Source: Myrica gale
Taxonomy: Eukaryota > Streptophyta > Magnoliopsida > Fagales > Myricaceae
Assembly (NCBI GenBank): GCA_963930655.1
Contig: OZ005621.1
Span: 16,169,001-16,233,000, forward strand
DNA length: 64,000 bases
Direction: 5' to 3'
Shown: piece after piece, positions 12,024 through 22,800 of the stretch
Numbering within the stretch: position 1 is the stretch's first letter
Layout of the letters: every line of letters begins with the position of its first letter
Notes under the pieces: generated by a model
What the model was told of the DNA's origin: nothing
Seen by the model: the letters and a program-made list of their open reading frames with translations, nothing else
The model's database searches: none
Program-made: the position numbers and the translations under genes

Positions 12024-12411
12024 GGTTATGTTTGTTTAAGCGTCTTCAAAACGTTTTTTTTATTTTAAAAACATTTTATAATCTAAACACGATTTTTTTC
12101 ACATGAAAAATATTTCAATTTTCAATAAAAATTTTTTATCTAATCAATGACATCAATTTCTATGGAAAAATAACATTAAAAATAAATTTTACTAAAACCC
12201 ATAAAAACTCCTCTAATAAAAATATTCTTTCCAAATATACTTTTTTACGTTCACATCCTCAAAAATAATAAATTGGAAAAAAAATTCTCTTTCCAAAAAT
12301 CATCTCTATTGACACCACCATTCTCACAAACACCTAAAAAATTTCGCAAAAAAAAATTGTAATCATTATAAAAAAAAGGAAAAAAAAATCAAAACCAAAC
12401 TAAACATAGCC
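12024..12411. mobile_element. MITE with GGTTATGTTTG-type ends
   Basis: About 388 bp of AT-rich, non-coding sequence bounded by inverted ends: GGTTATGTTTGTTTAAG on the left and the complement of GGCTATGTTTAGTTTGG on the right. TTC flanks both sides, possibly a 3-bp target duplication. A similar element lies at 15734-16082. Superfamily uncertain. Confidence 0.55.
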
Positions 12412-12620
12412 TTCAAGTCACTGGTGGAATAGAGTTTGTATCGGCTTGGGTCAGATCACTTCTTTAATTAATTAATAATTTATTTTACCTAATTTTAATT
12501 GTTTTGTATTTTAACTCCTTTTAGAAGGAAAATGAAAATATAGTTCAAAACACATTGATTTCGAAATAAATAGATGTTTTTTTCAAATGCTGTTACAAGA
12601 ACCTTATGCATAAAAGCCTT

Positions 12621-12727
12621 TTTTTTTCTAGGTAAATCAGGCTTGTGCCTGGAGGTGGGGGGTTTTGAATCCCAGTTCAGGACCCTCCATAAAGGAGGAA
12701 ATGTCATTTGAGCCATAGCTCATTGGC
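12621..12727 (-). mobile_element. tRNA-derived SINE with perfect target duplication
   Basis: A 107-bp body reads on the minus strand from GCCAATGAGCTATGGCTCAA through a B-box-like GGGATTCAAAACC to an oligo-A tail (T run at 12621-12627 on the plus strand). Both sides carry GCATAAAAGCCTT (12608-12620 and 12728-12740), a perfect 13-bp duplication typical of LINE-driven insertion. A-box-like TGGCTCAAATGAC follows the head. The size and tail fit a plant SINE; it has no coding capacity. Confidence 0.85.
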
Positions 12728-12740
12728 GCATAAAAGCCTT

Positions 12741-13149
12741 ATTTGAGTCTTGAAGAAGAATCACGAACAAGTGGTGTTCTCAGGCCCCCTCTCAAAATCC
12801 AACAAGTAAGAAAATTATTATTCTTTTAGTGTTTTTCCAATCATTTTTTATTGTCTACTATTATAACAGTGATTTTGTTTGCTTCTTCCGGCTATTATTA
12901 CAGAGGGTTCTAGGGTACGTGTAGATAATTTTTACGTACCCTATATATAATTTTTACAAAACCGGCGTATTTTTCTTTTCAATATTTGTATTAATTCTCT
13001 AACACACAATAATTATTTATAATTTTGAAGCTTAATGTCAAAATAAACGAGTTTAATTTCATATTCGAGACCTCATATGCGCTATCAATTTTTTGAAGCC
13101 ACTAAGGCCATTGACTTGGTAATTATCAGATTGTGTGGGATAAAAGGCC
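12741..13149. other. AT-rich spacer
   Basis: No coding frame. A small inverted pair, GGGTACGTGTAGATAA and TTTTTACGTACCC (about 12913-12942), can fold but I assign no role. Confidence 0.4.
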
Positions 13150-13351
13150 GGTTATTGTGTGAGTAGACGGATGAGATTAGAAGTTGAGAAATATAATGGC
13201 TGAAAAAATGTCACGTCATTTAATGAAACCGGGTCGGTTTTGCAGGTCGGGTTCATTAAATGACGTGACATTTTTTTAGCTATTAGATTTCTCAACTTCC
13301 AATCTCACTCATCCAGTCACACACTTACATAATAACTTCACTCACACAATA
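13150..13351. mobile_element. Foldback MITE, probably Mutator type
   Basis: About 200 bp made of two inverted arms of roughly 85-95 bp: the left arm (about 13150-13229) is nearly the reverse complement of the right arm (about 13248-13351), for example ATGTCACGTCATTTAATGAA against TTCATTAAATGACGTGACAT. Outer ends read GGTTATTGTGTGAG, close to the GGTTATTATGCGA ends of the element at 14699-15590, so the two may be one family. No clear target duplication. Confidence 0.75.
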
Positions 13352-14689
13352 ACTTTTGCCTGAGATAAAGAGACTATCGGACCCAAAGATTAATTGAGAT
13401 GTATTATAATTATAAAACAAGAGTTCGGCCGAAAAAATTTTAAGTAATAGGTAATAGTACTAAAAGCAGAAAGGACCCAAATACATAAATTAAGTTCTTC
13501 AATTTGTAGTATTGGATCATCATTAGGATCTAGTTAAAGTTAGCCCTCCTAATAAATTACAAATTTCTTAGACGTAACAGCATTAAGAGGCCCGTAATAA
13601 TTCAAAGCTTCTAAGCTATTGAAGATTCCTATAAAACCGAACTAAGCCCCTACTTAATATCGTTATGAACCACAAAGAGAACTGAGTGTTTTCTCTAAAT
13701 AAATGCATTGCTTTAAGAATATTACTTAATATGGTTTTTAAAATAAAAAATAAAAAACTGATCTTAGACTACATGATTACAAGAATCTAGTAATGATTCT
13801 ATAATACATGATATCATAACAGGAGTTACTAAGAGGATGTTCGGTTGTGGTGATTTTTGAAAATTTTTATATTTTGAGAATTTTTAAGTAATACTAACTT
13901 TATTAGTATGTGTTGTAATTATTTTTATATAGTATTAAATGATGTTTGATTGTAAAATCTTTTATATCGTAATAATTCAAAAAAATCGAATATCGTCTGA
14001 ACCAACCAGATCGGTTCTTTTTTTAGGTGGGCAAAATCCGTCTGCATCCGATGCACGAAGGCCGAGTGCAACGAATTATTTTTGTTATCTTAAAAAAAAT
14101 AAAAATAGTAAATTTGATACATATTTTTATTTGATGTTAAGTATATTCTATTTGAATTTTTTTTGTCCTAGACATGACCTTTAAAACCCCACTTCGTGGA
14201 AGTAAAGGTACATGTCTCACTTATATTAAAAAAAAAGGTACATGTCTCAGACTGGCGTAGAAGTGACTTATAAGCAGCTGGGAATATTTGACTAGCTTTT
14301 AAATTATTACCTGCTACAGCCAACCCGTTCTGACTCGGCAACAAAATATGGACTTTTACAAGACCAATCCTAGAAGCTTTCTTTTGGGATGAGATTATGT
14401 GATCAGTTTGTTGGCCTCCTTTGCTTATCCTCCAAAATAATGTTGCGGTGAAATCCTTAGAATCTATTTATGTGTATCAAAGATTTAACGATTAAATACA
14501 TTTTGTACTTTTTAATTATAAACATCTTAACACTTCTATCTTAATCTATTATTTTTATCGCATTATATCCACCAATTATTAATTTTAAAAATTTTGCATC
14601 ATAAAATATAAAATATTTGAAATTAATAATTGATTGATGTAATATGATAAAAATAATAAATTGAAGTATAAAGTGTCAATACTCATGTA
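13352..14689. other. AT-rich intergenic stretch
   Basis: Long A/T-rich sequence with no supportable gene. The frame at 13939-14184 has no recognisable domain. Confidence 0.4.
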
Positions 14690-14698
14690 ATTAAAAGG

Positions 14699-15590
14699 GG
14701 CGCCGGTTATTATGCGACTGCACAAGAGTGTGAGTGTTTCGATTCGACGGTGAGGATTGAGTGGCTTGTGTTCGACGGTCACGATCGTGACAGCAAATTA
14801 ATGAGAAGCCACCCGCGACCCGCACTTGCACCCACGACCCCAGCCTTCCTCACCCAACGAATTAATGCTTTTTAACAGTTGTGTCCCTCTCAGAGCATTC
14901 GTCAATGGCAAATGACCCTCTGGTGTGTATCGTCATTGAGCTCCCAAGTGAACTCTGTAGGAAAAGCCCTGTAGTTGTACTGCTCAACCTCGGTGTCGAG
15001 CTTCTTCATCCACCCAACCATGACGAAAAACTTGGAGAAGTCTCTCTCCGCTTTCTCGAATATTCTCTTTTGGACGCTGTAGCCGAACTTGTTGGAGGAC
15101 GTCAAAGGAGATGGCTGGGGAGGTGGAGGGAGTAGTGGAGGATGTGGTGGGGAAGAGGGAAAAGGTAGCTGAGGAGGAGAGAGAGTGGGAGAGAGAAGTG
15201 TGGGTAGGATTGAGGAAGACAGAGGAAGGAACTGTGGAGGGAGGAGTACTGTCTGTGATATAGCGTTTGAGTATAGAGTGATGATGGAGGGATTGGAGAG
15301 ACTTGGAGGCCATTTAGTTCAGAGAGAGAGACGATGATGGTGGTAGTGGTGGAGAGCTTAATTAGGAAAGGGGAGGAAGGCTGGGGCGCACGAAATTTGG
15401 GGAGAAAGGCTGGGGAGCACGAAATTTGGGGGAGGATTCGAATGAACGGGTGGGTGCAAGTGGTGGTCGGGTCGCGGGTATGTCTCATTAATTCGTTGGC
15501 ACGCTCCTCACCGTCCATAATAACCTACGCGATCCTCACCGTCCAATCTGAACACTCACACGGTTTTGCACTCGCATAATAACCGGCGCC
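14699..15590. mobile_element. Mutator-like non-autonomous element (Pack-MULE type)
   Basis: 892 bp bounded by long inverted ends that start GGCGCCGGTTATTATGCGA on both strands and stay related for about 150 bp. Perfect 9-bp target duplications ATTAAAAGG flank it (14690-14698 and 15591-15599), the Mutator hallmark. No transposase is present. The interior (about 14880-15330) is GC-richer and, on the minus strand, looks like host coding sequence. Confidence 0.92.
14902..15313 (-). pseudogene. Possible host gene fragment captured by the MULE
   Basis: On the minus strand a frame starts MASKSLQSLHHHSILKR, continues Ser/Thr/Pro-rich like an organelle transit peptide, and appears to shift frame near 15090 into a stretch reading QKRIFEKAERDFSKFF and then YRAFPTEFTWELNDD. 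I do not recognise the parent gene. Unlike its surroundings the segment is codon-like and not very AT-rich, which fits capture of a 5' exon. Whether it is expressed is unknown. Confidence 0.45.
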
Positions 15591-15733
15591 ATTAAAAGGT
15601 AGAAAACATATTTATCCCAAAATTTAGTTAATTTCTTATCTACCCAACTCTCTATACATCTATTGCCCTTTAAGTTACCAGTGATATTACGAAATGTCTT
15701 GTTGCAAAAGGCATACAAGTAGTCCAGAGCCTA

Positions 15734-16082
15734 GGTTATGTTTGGTTTTATTTTGAAAATATTTTCTGTGTTTATTTTTTTGGAAATAGTGTAGATTCTC
15801 TTAGGATTGGTGAAAAGTTTGTTAAAAGTTACTGTAGTTTGTAAAAAAATTATTAAAAATTATTGAAAAGTGTAAAAAGCTATTAAGATCGTATAATACT
15901 TATTAAAAATCTTCTATCTCTTTACTTTTTCATCAATTCCCATAACATATCATTACTTTATAATATTTTTCAAACCTCAATACTCAAAATTTTCACCCTC
16001 AAACATACCCTAAAATTGACGAAAAAATAATTTTGAAATTTTTTTGAAAACTTTTATTTATGAGAACGAAACAAACATGGTC
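15734..16082. mobile_element. MITE with GGTTATGTTTGG ends
   Basis: About 349 bp, AT-rich, with inverted ends GGTTATGTTTGGTTTT and ACGAAACAAACATGGTC. Related in end sequence to 12024-12411. No coding capacity. Confidence 0.5.
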
Positions 16083-16706
16083 TAAATGGTCTTGCTGACA
16101 AAACTTTCGCGGTCTCTACCATCTGTATTCAAGTGGGACACTTTTCCTGACTCCCCAAGGGCGCACAACCCCAAAAGATTGGTTTCCCAGAAGGCTTTAA
16201 ACGCTAGACTGATACATCTGAAGCGTCAGATGGAAGCACTACGTCCACCTTCCCTTTCCTACGTACCAAACAAACCATAATTAAGGAACAACATGAGAGA
16301 AAATGAAATTTAGATTCGGCCCAACTCTTTGAGTTCAGAATGGCATGTTCGAGAAAATTTTAAATATTATGTGAATATTTAAGTAATATTTGAGTTTTAT
16401 TGATGCGTATAAAAAATTAATATTAAATTATATTAAAATACGTGTAAAATTAATGTTAAAATTGTAAATTTAAAAAATTAAATTCAAATTCTAAATTTTT
16501 TGAGGTACCATAATAAATACTGAATGGTCTGCACAATGAACAAAAATAAAATGGACCGAGTCGTGGCAGGCTTAGGAGGCCCGTACAGCCCAACTGAAAC
16601 CCCTCCTAAATTAAACGTGCATGACTTCCGGTCCAACTAACCCACTCCACAGTCCACCCCTGTCGCGTGTGTAGGACACGTGCCCCCAAAATACCCCGCC
16701 AATTTC
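16083..16706. other. Upstream flank of the MSH2 copy
   Basis: AT-rich sequence that becomes GC-richer towards the MSH2 start. The short plus-strand frame at 16086-16280 has no recognisable domain. Confidence 0.4.
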
Positions 16707-16715
16707 TTTCCCGCC
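16707..16715 (+). promoter_or_regulatory. E2F-type site upstream of the MSH2 copy
   Basis: TTTCCCGCC, a canonical E2F/DP binding sequence, lies 91 bp before the MSH2 start codon, within a locally C-rich stretch. E2F sites are typical of plant DNA-replication and repair genes active in S phase. Identified by sequence only. Confidence 0.55.
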
Positions 16716-16805
16716 ATCTCAACCCCACATGCACAGTCACTGAGAATGTATACGATATAATTGCAAAACCGGAGAGGAAAGGAAGGAGACCCTGAGAGAA
16801 TAGCG

Positions 16806-19800
16806 ATGTATGAGAAATTTGAGGAGCAGAACAAGCTTCCTGAACTCAAACTAGGTAAAAACCCACACAAAAAAAACAACAACCTGGGTTTGCTCAATAA
16901 TTTCTGTTTCTGCAACTAATTTTCTCTGAGCTGGTTTCATATTTCTTGGTATTTTTTGTTAGTTGATGACGTTTGTGATAAGGTTTTGTAATTAGCTTTT
17001 TGTGATTTTGGTAGATGCTAAGCAAGCTCAAGGGTTTCTCTCATTCTTCAAGACCCTACCCGTTGTAACTCTCTTGTTCTGTGCCCAAATAAGTGTGACT
17101 CGTTTTGGGGTTCAAAGTTGGGGGAGTTCTCTGGAAACTGTCACTGTCTACATTGGTTGCTAGTAAAATGGGGCAAAAAGAAAAGGAAATGAATTTGCTT
17201 TTTGTGAGTTTTCTATTATTTGTTGTGATATGATAAAGTTCAACTCTGACAGAAAACGTAGAAAATGGTTTAGGCAAGGAGATTAGTGTATCACTTACCC
17301 AAAAGAAAAGGAGATCAGCGTATTCGCTTATTTGGATAAACTGTGATAATATACGAATAAGTTAATAACAAGAATCAACTAGAATGGGTACATGTTTCAA
17401 CTAGGCAAGGAGATTAGTGTATCACATGTTTCAAATGTTGACCTGAAGTCCTAAAGCCAAATGATTGAACTATAATGGGTACTTACGTAAGTTTTGTGTT
17501 ACGCAAAAAGAAGATAGACATAGATGCTGTTCAATAATCCAAAAGAATTCTGCTTGTTTTCGTTCCAGGACCCAAGAGCTGTACGGTTGTTTGATCGCAG
17601 GGTCAGTCCAAATTCTGAACTCTTCCTCCTATATTTGCCGTATTGTACTGTGCCTGTTACCTTTGGATGTTTGTTTTTGTTAGTTATGAATGTTGGTTTC
17701 TCTTGTAATCTGGATGAACTTTAATTGAAATTTCCTATCATCTCAAGAACTCAGCCTTTTCCTTAAAGCGGTTACCGATCCTCTTCTTTTTCTTTTTTTT
17801 CCATCTTTTTCTGGTTACGAGTGCTTCTAGGTACTATGTTAGATTCTAAAATGGTCCTGTCCTTGAAAGGAAATTGATAAGGTGTTTGGCAGTTTATATA
17901 TTCCTAAAAAGAGCCCTGTGATGGATATTAGAGCATGGTTATTTCACCCCATATTCTTCTACTCAGTGTGGATTGAACCCATTATCTCTCCAAGGCTGCA
18001 AGCCCATTGATGTGATGATCAAGTTTGTTCAACGACCTTTCTTGAAAAATGCCTTCTATGTATATGCTTATTCATCGATACAATGGGTTGAGTTCAAAAT
18101 AATTTGTCATTAGAAAACATTACTATATGTATAAAAGCAGTGGTCTCTCTCCTTTTTATTGATTCCAGAAAGAGGACGGGTGCCCCGAGTCTTCTTTGCA
18201 AATTAAATGTTCAAAAGGCGTATGATCACGTTAATTGAAGATTCCTTATGTATCTTCTTCGAAGGTGCGGTTTTGGTGCCCGATGGTGTCGGTGGAATCT
18301 CTTTTGCTTCTCGACTGTGAGATTTTCGGTGTTGGTTAATGGGTCTCCTGAAGCCTTTTTTTAGTAGCTCTCGTGGGCTGCGTCAAGGTGATCATCTTTC
18401 CCCCCTTCTGTTTGTTTTTGTGATGGAGGCTTTTAGTCTTATGATGGGGAGGGTGGCTTCGCATCGTGTTCTTAAGGGGTTTCGGGTTGGTCGGGGCTCG
18501 GATGGTGGGTTTCTATTTCGCATCTCCTCTTTGCTGATGATACTCTTGTGATGGGTGAGCGGAGGAGAGTCAGCTTCGTAGTCTTCGATGCCTCTTGTTG
18601 TGCTTTGAGGCGGTGTCGGGGTTAAAGATTAACCTAGCTAAATCTGAGGTCATTCCTCTTGGCAGGGTGGAGAATGCGAGGGAGTTGACGGGTCTTTTGG
18701 GGTGCAGAGTGTCTTCTTTACCTATTCAGTACCTTGGCTTACCGTTGGGTGCTCCTTTCAAGAATATTCAGATTTGGGATGGGATCCTTGAGAGGATGGC
18801 GAAGAAGTTGGCCAGTTGGAAGCGTATGTATCTCTCTAAAGGTTGTCGATTAACTTATTAAATCTACGCTCTCGTGCCTTCCGACATATTATCTTTATGT
18901 GTTTCCTATACCGGTGGTGGTGGCGAATAGGATGGAGAAACTCAAGAGAGATTTCCTGTGGGGTAGTGGGGGTGGCGAGTCTCAATTTCACCTTGTGAAA
19001 TGGGATAAGGTGTGTACCCCTTTGTAATATGGAGGGTTGGGCATTCGGCATATCAAGGAGTTTTATATGGCTCTTTTGAGTAAGTGGTTATGCAGGTTTG
19101 CTAAGGAACGAGATGGGTTGTGGAGGAAGGTGATTGCTGCAAAATATGGTTGTATGGGGGTGACTGGACTACCATCTCTGTTCGTGGATCTTATGGTGCG
19201 AGTCTTTGGCGGTTTATTCTTAAAGGGCGGGATGTCTTCAGCAAACTTGTCCGCTTTTGGGTGGGCAATGGTGATAGAGTGAGCTTCTGGCATGTCAGTT
19301 GGTGTGGGGATAAGCCTTTGAGTCTCGCTTTCCCTATGGTGTTTTCCTTGTCCCGGAATAAAGGAGGCTATGGTGACCGATTGTCTTGTGGCTAGAGGTG
19401 ATCATGTGGTGTGGGATGTCCTGTTCTCTAGAGTTTCCTTCTTTGTATGGGAGGCTTCACTTGGGAAGATTTTAACTACTGACAATCTTCGTCGAAGGGG
19501 CTTGTTTTTTGTGGAATGGTGCTTCTTATGTAGATGCGATGGGGAGTCGGTTGACCATGTTTTGCTGCATTGCCCGTTAGCTCGCAGGTTGTGGTCTCAT
19601 ATGCTTTGTATTGTGAATTTTCATTGGGTCACGTCGGAGACGGTGGTAGGTGTGATGTGGTGTTGGAAGAGGAAGCTTTTCAATCCAATTGCGCAGGCTA
19701 TCTGGCGATTGATACCGGCTTGTATTTGGTGGTGTCTCTAGCAAGAGCGTAATAGTCGTTGTTTTGAAGATAGTTCTTTATCCCTCGTTAGTTTGCAGGG

Positions 19801-22800
19801 TGTTTTGTTGTCTTCTCTTTTCTGTTAGGCTAGCTCTGTGATTGCATACCCTTTTGTGGACTTAGACGATTTTCTCAGTTTTCTTGCTTGTTTGGATTAG
19901 TAGTTGCGGTATAATCTTTGTATTGTTTCCACTTATTCTAATGAGATTGGCTTATTTATCAAAAAAAAAAAACTTATGTTCGACCGAGATGCCACAATTT
20001 CCATAGATGTTCTGATCAGTATAGTGTGTGCTCTTTCTTGCTAACTAGAAATTTTTTTTTGGTTAATGAGGAATCCTATCTCTTTGTGAAGAATGATTTA
20101 ATTTTTTCGTGCTTTTCTTTCATTATGCACTATTGGGTTGTCAATTTGTATGTGTTTCTGTAAATTAATCAGGACTACTATACCGCTCATGGTGAAAATG
20201 CAACTTTTATTGCAAAGACGTACTATCGTACTACTACTTGCCTGAGACAATTGGGTAGTCAGATCTGATGCCCTCTCAAGTGTAAGCGTTAGTAAAAACA
20301 TGTTTGAAACAGTTGCTCGTGATCTCCTCCTAGAGAGAACGAACCATACTCTTGAGCTCTAACAGGGTGGTGGTTTAAATTGGAGACTGGTCAAAAGTGG
20401 AACACCTGGAAATCTCAGCGGTTTTGAAGATGTTTTGTTTGCCAGCAATGAGATGCAGGATTCCCCTGTTGTTGTTGCACTATCGCCTAATTTCCATGAA
20501 AATGGGTGCACTCTTGGGTTAGGTTACATTGACCTAACTAAGAGAGTGTACTGGGGTTGGCTGAATTTCTTTATAATAGCCACTTTACAAATCTGGAGTC
20601 AGCTTTGGTTGCTCTTGGTTGTAAGGAATACCTTCTTCCTATCGAGATTGGCAAATCCAGTGAAAGTAGGAACTTGCATGATGCTTTGACCAGATGTGGT
20701 GTGATGTTAACTGGAAGGAAGAAAACTGAGTTCAAAGCGAGGGATTTAGTGGAGGATCTTGGTAGGCTTGCCAAGGGTTCTAAAGAACCAGTCCGAGACC
20801 TAGTTTCAGCATTCGAATTTGCTCCTGGTGCTTTGGGGGCATTACTGTCTTATGCTGAACTTCTTGCAGATGAGAGAAATTATGGAAATTATACTATCTG
20901 TAGATACAATCTTGATAGCTACATGAGATTAAATTCGGCTGCTATGAGGGCGCTGAATGTCCTAGAAAGTAAAACAGATGCAAACAAAAAATTCAGTTTG
21001 TTTGGTCTCATGAACAGAACCTGTACTGCTGAAATGGGAAAAAGGTTATTGCAAATGTGGCTAAAGCAGCCCTTATTAGATGTAAAGGAGATCAACTGCA
21101 GACTGGATTTGGTACAAACATTTGTGGAGGATACTGCTTCATCAAGATCTGAGGCAGCACCTGAAAATAATCTCAGATGTTGAGCGACTTGTGCACAACC
21201 TTGAGAGAAAAGAGCTGGTTTGCACCATATAGTGAAACTTTACCAGGTAGATTCAATTAGACATCCTTGTTATTCTGTAGTGTCTGGGTTATCCTGTTAT
21301 TGTTGCTATGGCTCTTCAATGTTTGTATTTTCCATCTCCATGCAAAAGGTAATTTTTTTTTTTGGGGTTGTCCCTCCATTGTCTAACATTGTTCACAGAC
21401 AACCTAGTATTTGGTTTCTAGCTTTTCTTTAACTTCCTCCTTTCTTTCATTATGAATCGTATGGGCCTTGTTGTACTGGAATCTTGCCTCGCGTTGAAAG
21501 TGGTGGTGAAATAGTTTCAGTGATTTTGATGTATTTTACTATGTTCAGCAGGTTGCAAGCTTTAAAATGCTTTGTTCTGTACATGGTTGGAAAACTGATT
21601 GGTGCCTTCTTGCAGGAGTATTATTAATTGCAACATACTTGCTTTATTTTACAGTTACATGTTCGCATTACAAGGTGGTATCTCATAGTTGAAAGAGCTT
21701 CTGTTTCTAATTTGCTTCCCTTCGTCTGGATGCAGTCATGTATAAGACTTCCTTTTATTAAAAGTGCCCTGGAATGCTATGAGGGACAATTTTCCTCACT
21801 GATCAAGGACAGGTATTTGGATCCTCTTGAGTTCTGGACTGATGACAAGACCTGAATAAGTTCATTGGCCTTGTGGAAACTTCTGTCGACCTTGATCAAC
21901 TTGAAAATGGGGAATACATGATTTCTCCAAGTTATGATCCGATGCTGTCTGCACTGAAAGATGAACAAGAGTCACTGGAGCACCAAATACATAATTTGCA
22001 TAAAAAAGCTGCGAATGATCTTGATCTGCCTCTTGACAAGGCATTAAAGTTAGATAAGGACACACAATTTGGACATGTGTTTAGAATCACCGAGAAAGAG
22101 GAGCCAAAAATAAGGAAAAAGCTCACCACTCAATATATTGCTCTTGAAACCCGGAAGGATGGAGTTAGATTTACCAATACAAAGCTTAAGAAATTAGGTG
22201 ATCAATATCAAAAGAAACTTGAGTATAAGAATTGTCAGAAAGAGCTGGTAGACAGAGTGCTTCAAACTGCAGCTACATTCTCTGAGGTGGTTATACTTTA
22301 TTATTTCTAGTAGCATCTGCTGGGCTCTTGTGATCGAAAAAACTTCCACTCTGCAGGTGTTCGGGTCATTAGCTGGGTGCTTTCCGAGTTGGATGTCTTA
22401 CTTAGTTTTGCTGATTTAGCTTCAAGTTGTCCTACTCCCTACACAAGACCAAATATCTCTCCGTCGGTAATAACTTACTAGTTATTTGCTGCTTTTTATT
22501 TCTTTGATCAGTGAAAGATTTTCCATATAAGAAAAGCCCACTTCCTCACTGCACAAATTTTTTGCTGTATTGGCTATGATAGGATGAGGGTGATATTATC
22601 TTAGAAGTGAGTAGACACCCTTATGTGGAGGCTCAAGACTGGGTGAATTTCATTCCAAATGATTGTAAACTTGTGGGTATATATAAGATACATTGACAAA
22701 AGATTCTCTTTTTCTACCCTCACGAATTGAAGTGGTTAACGTCTTCTTTTTTGGTTTCCTTTCAAATCAGGTCAGGGGGAAAACTTGGTTCCAAATTATT

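Noticed and set aside
12621..12727. tRNA gene, because of the B-box-like GGGATTCAAAACC
   Set aside because: No cloverleaf could be drawn, and the A tail and 13-bp flanking duplication show a SINE.
15102..15518. 138-codon minus-strand frame as a gene
   Set aside because: Alternative frame across the Pack-MULE interior and arm; Ser/Leu-rich and crosses the terminal repeat.
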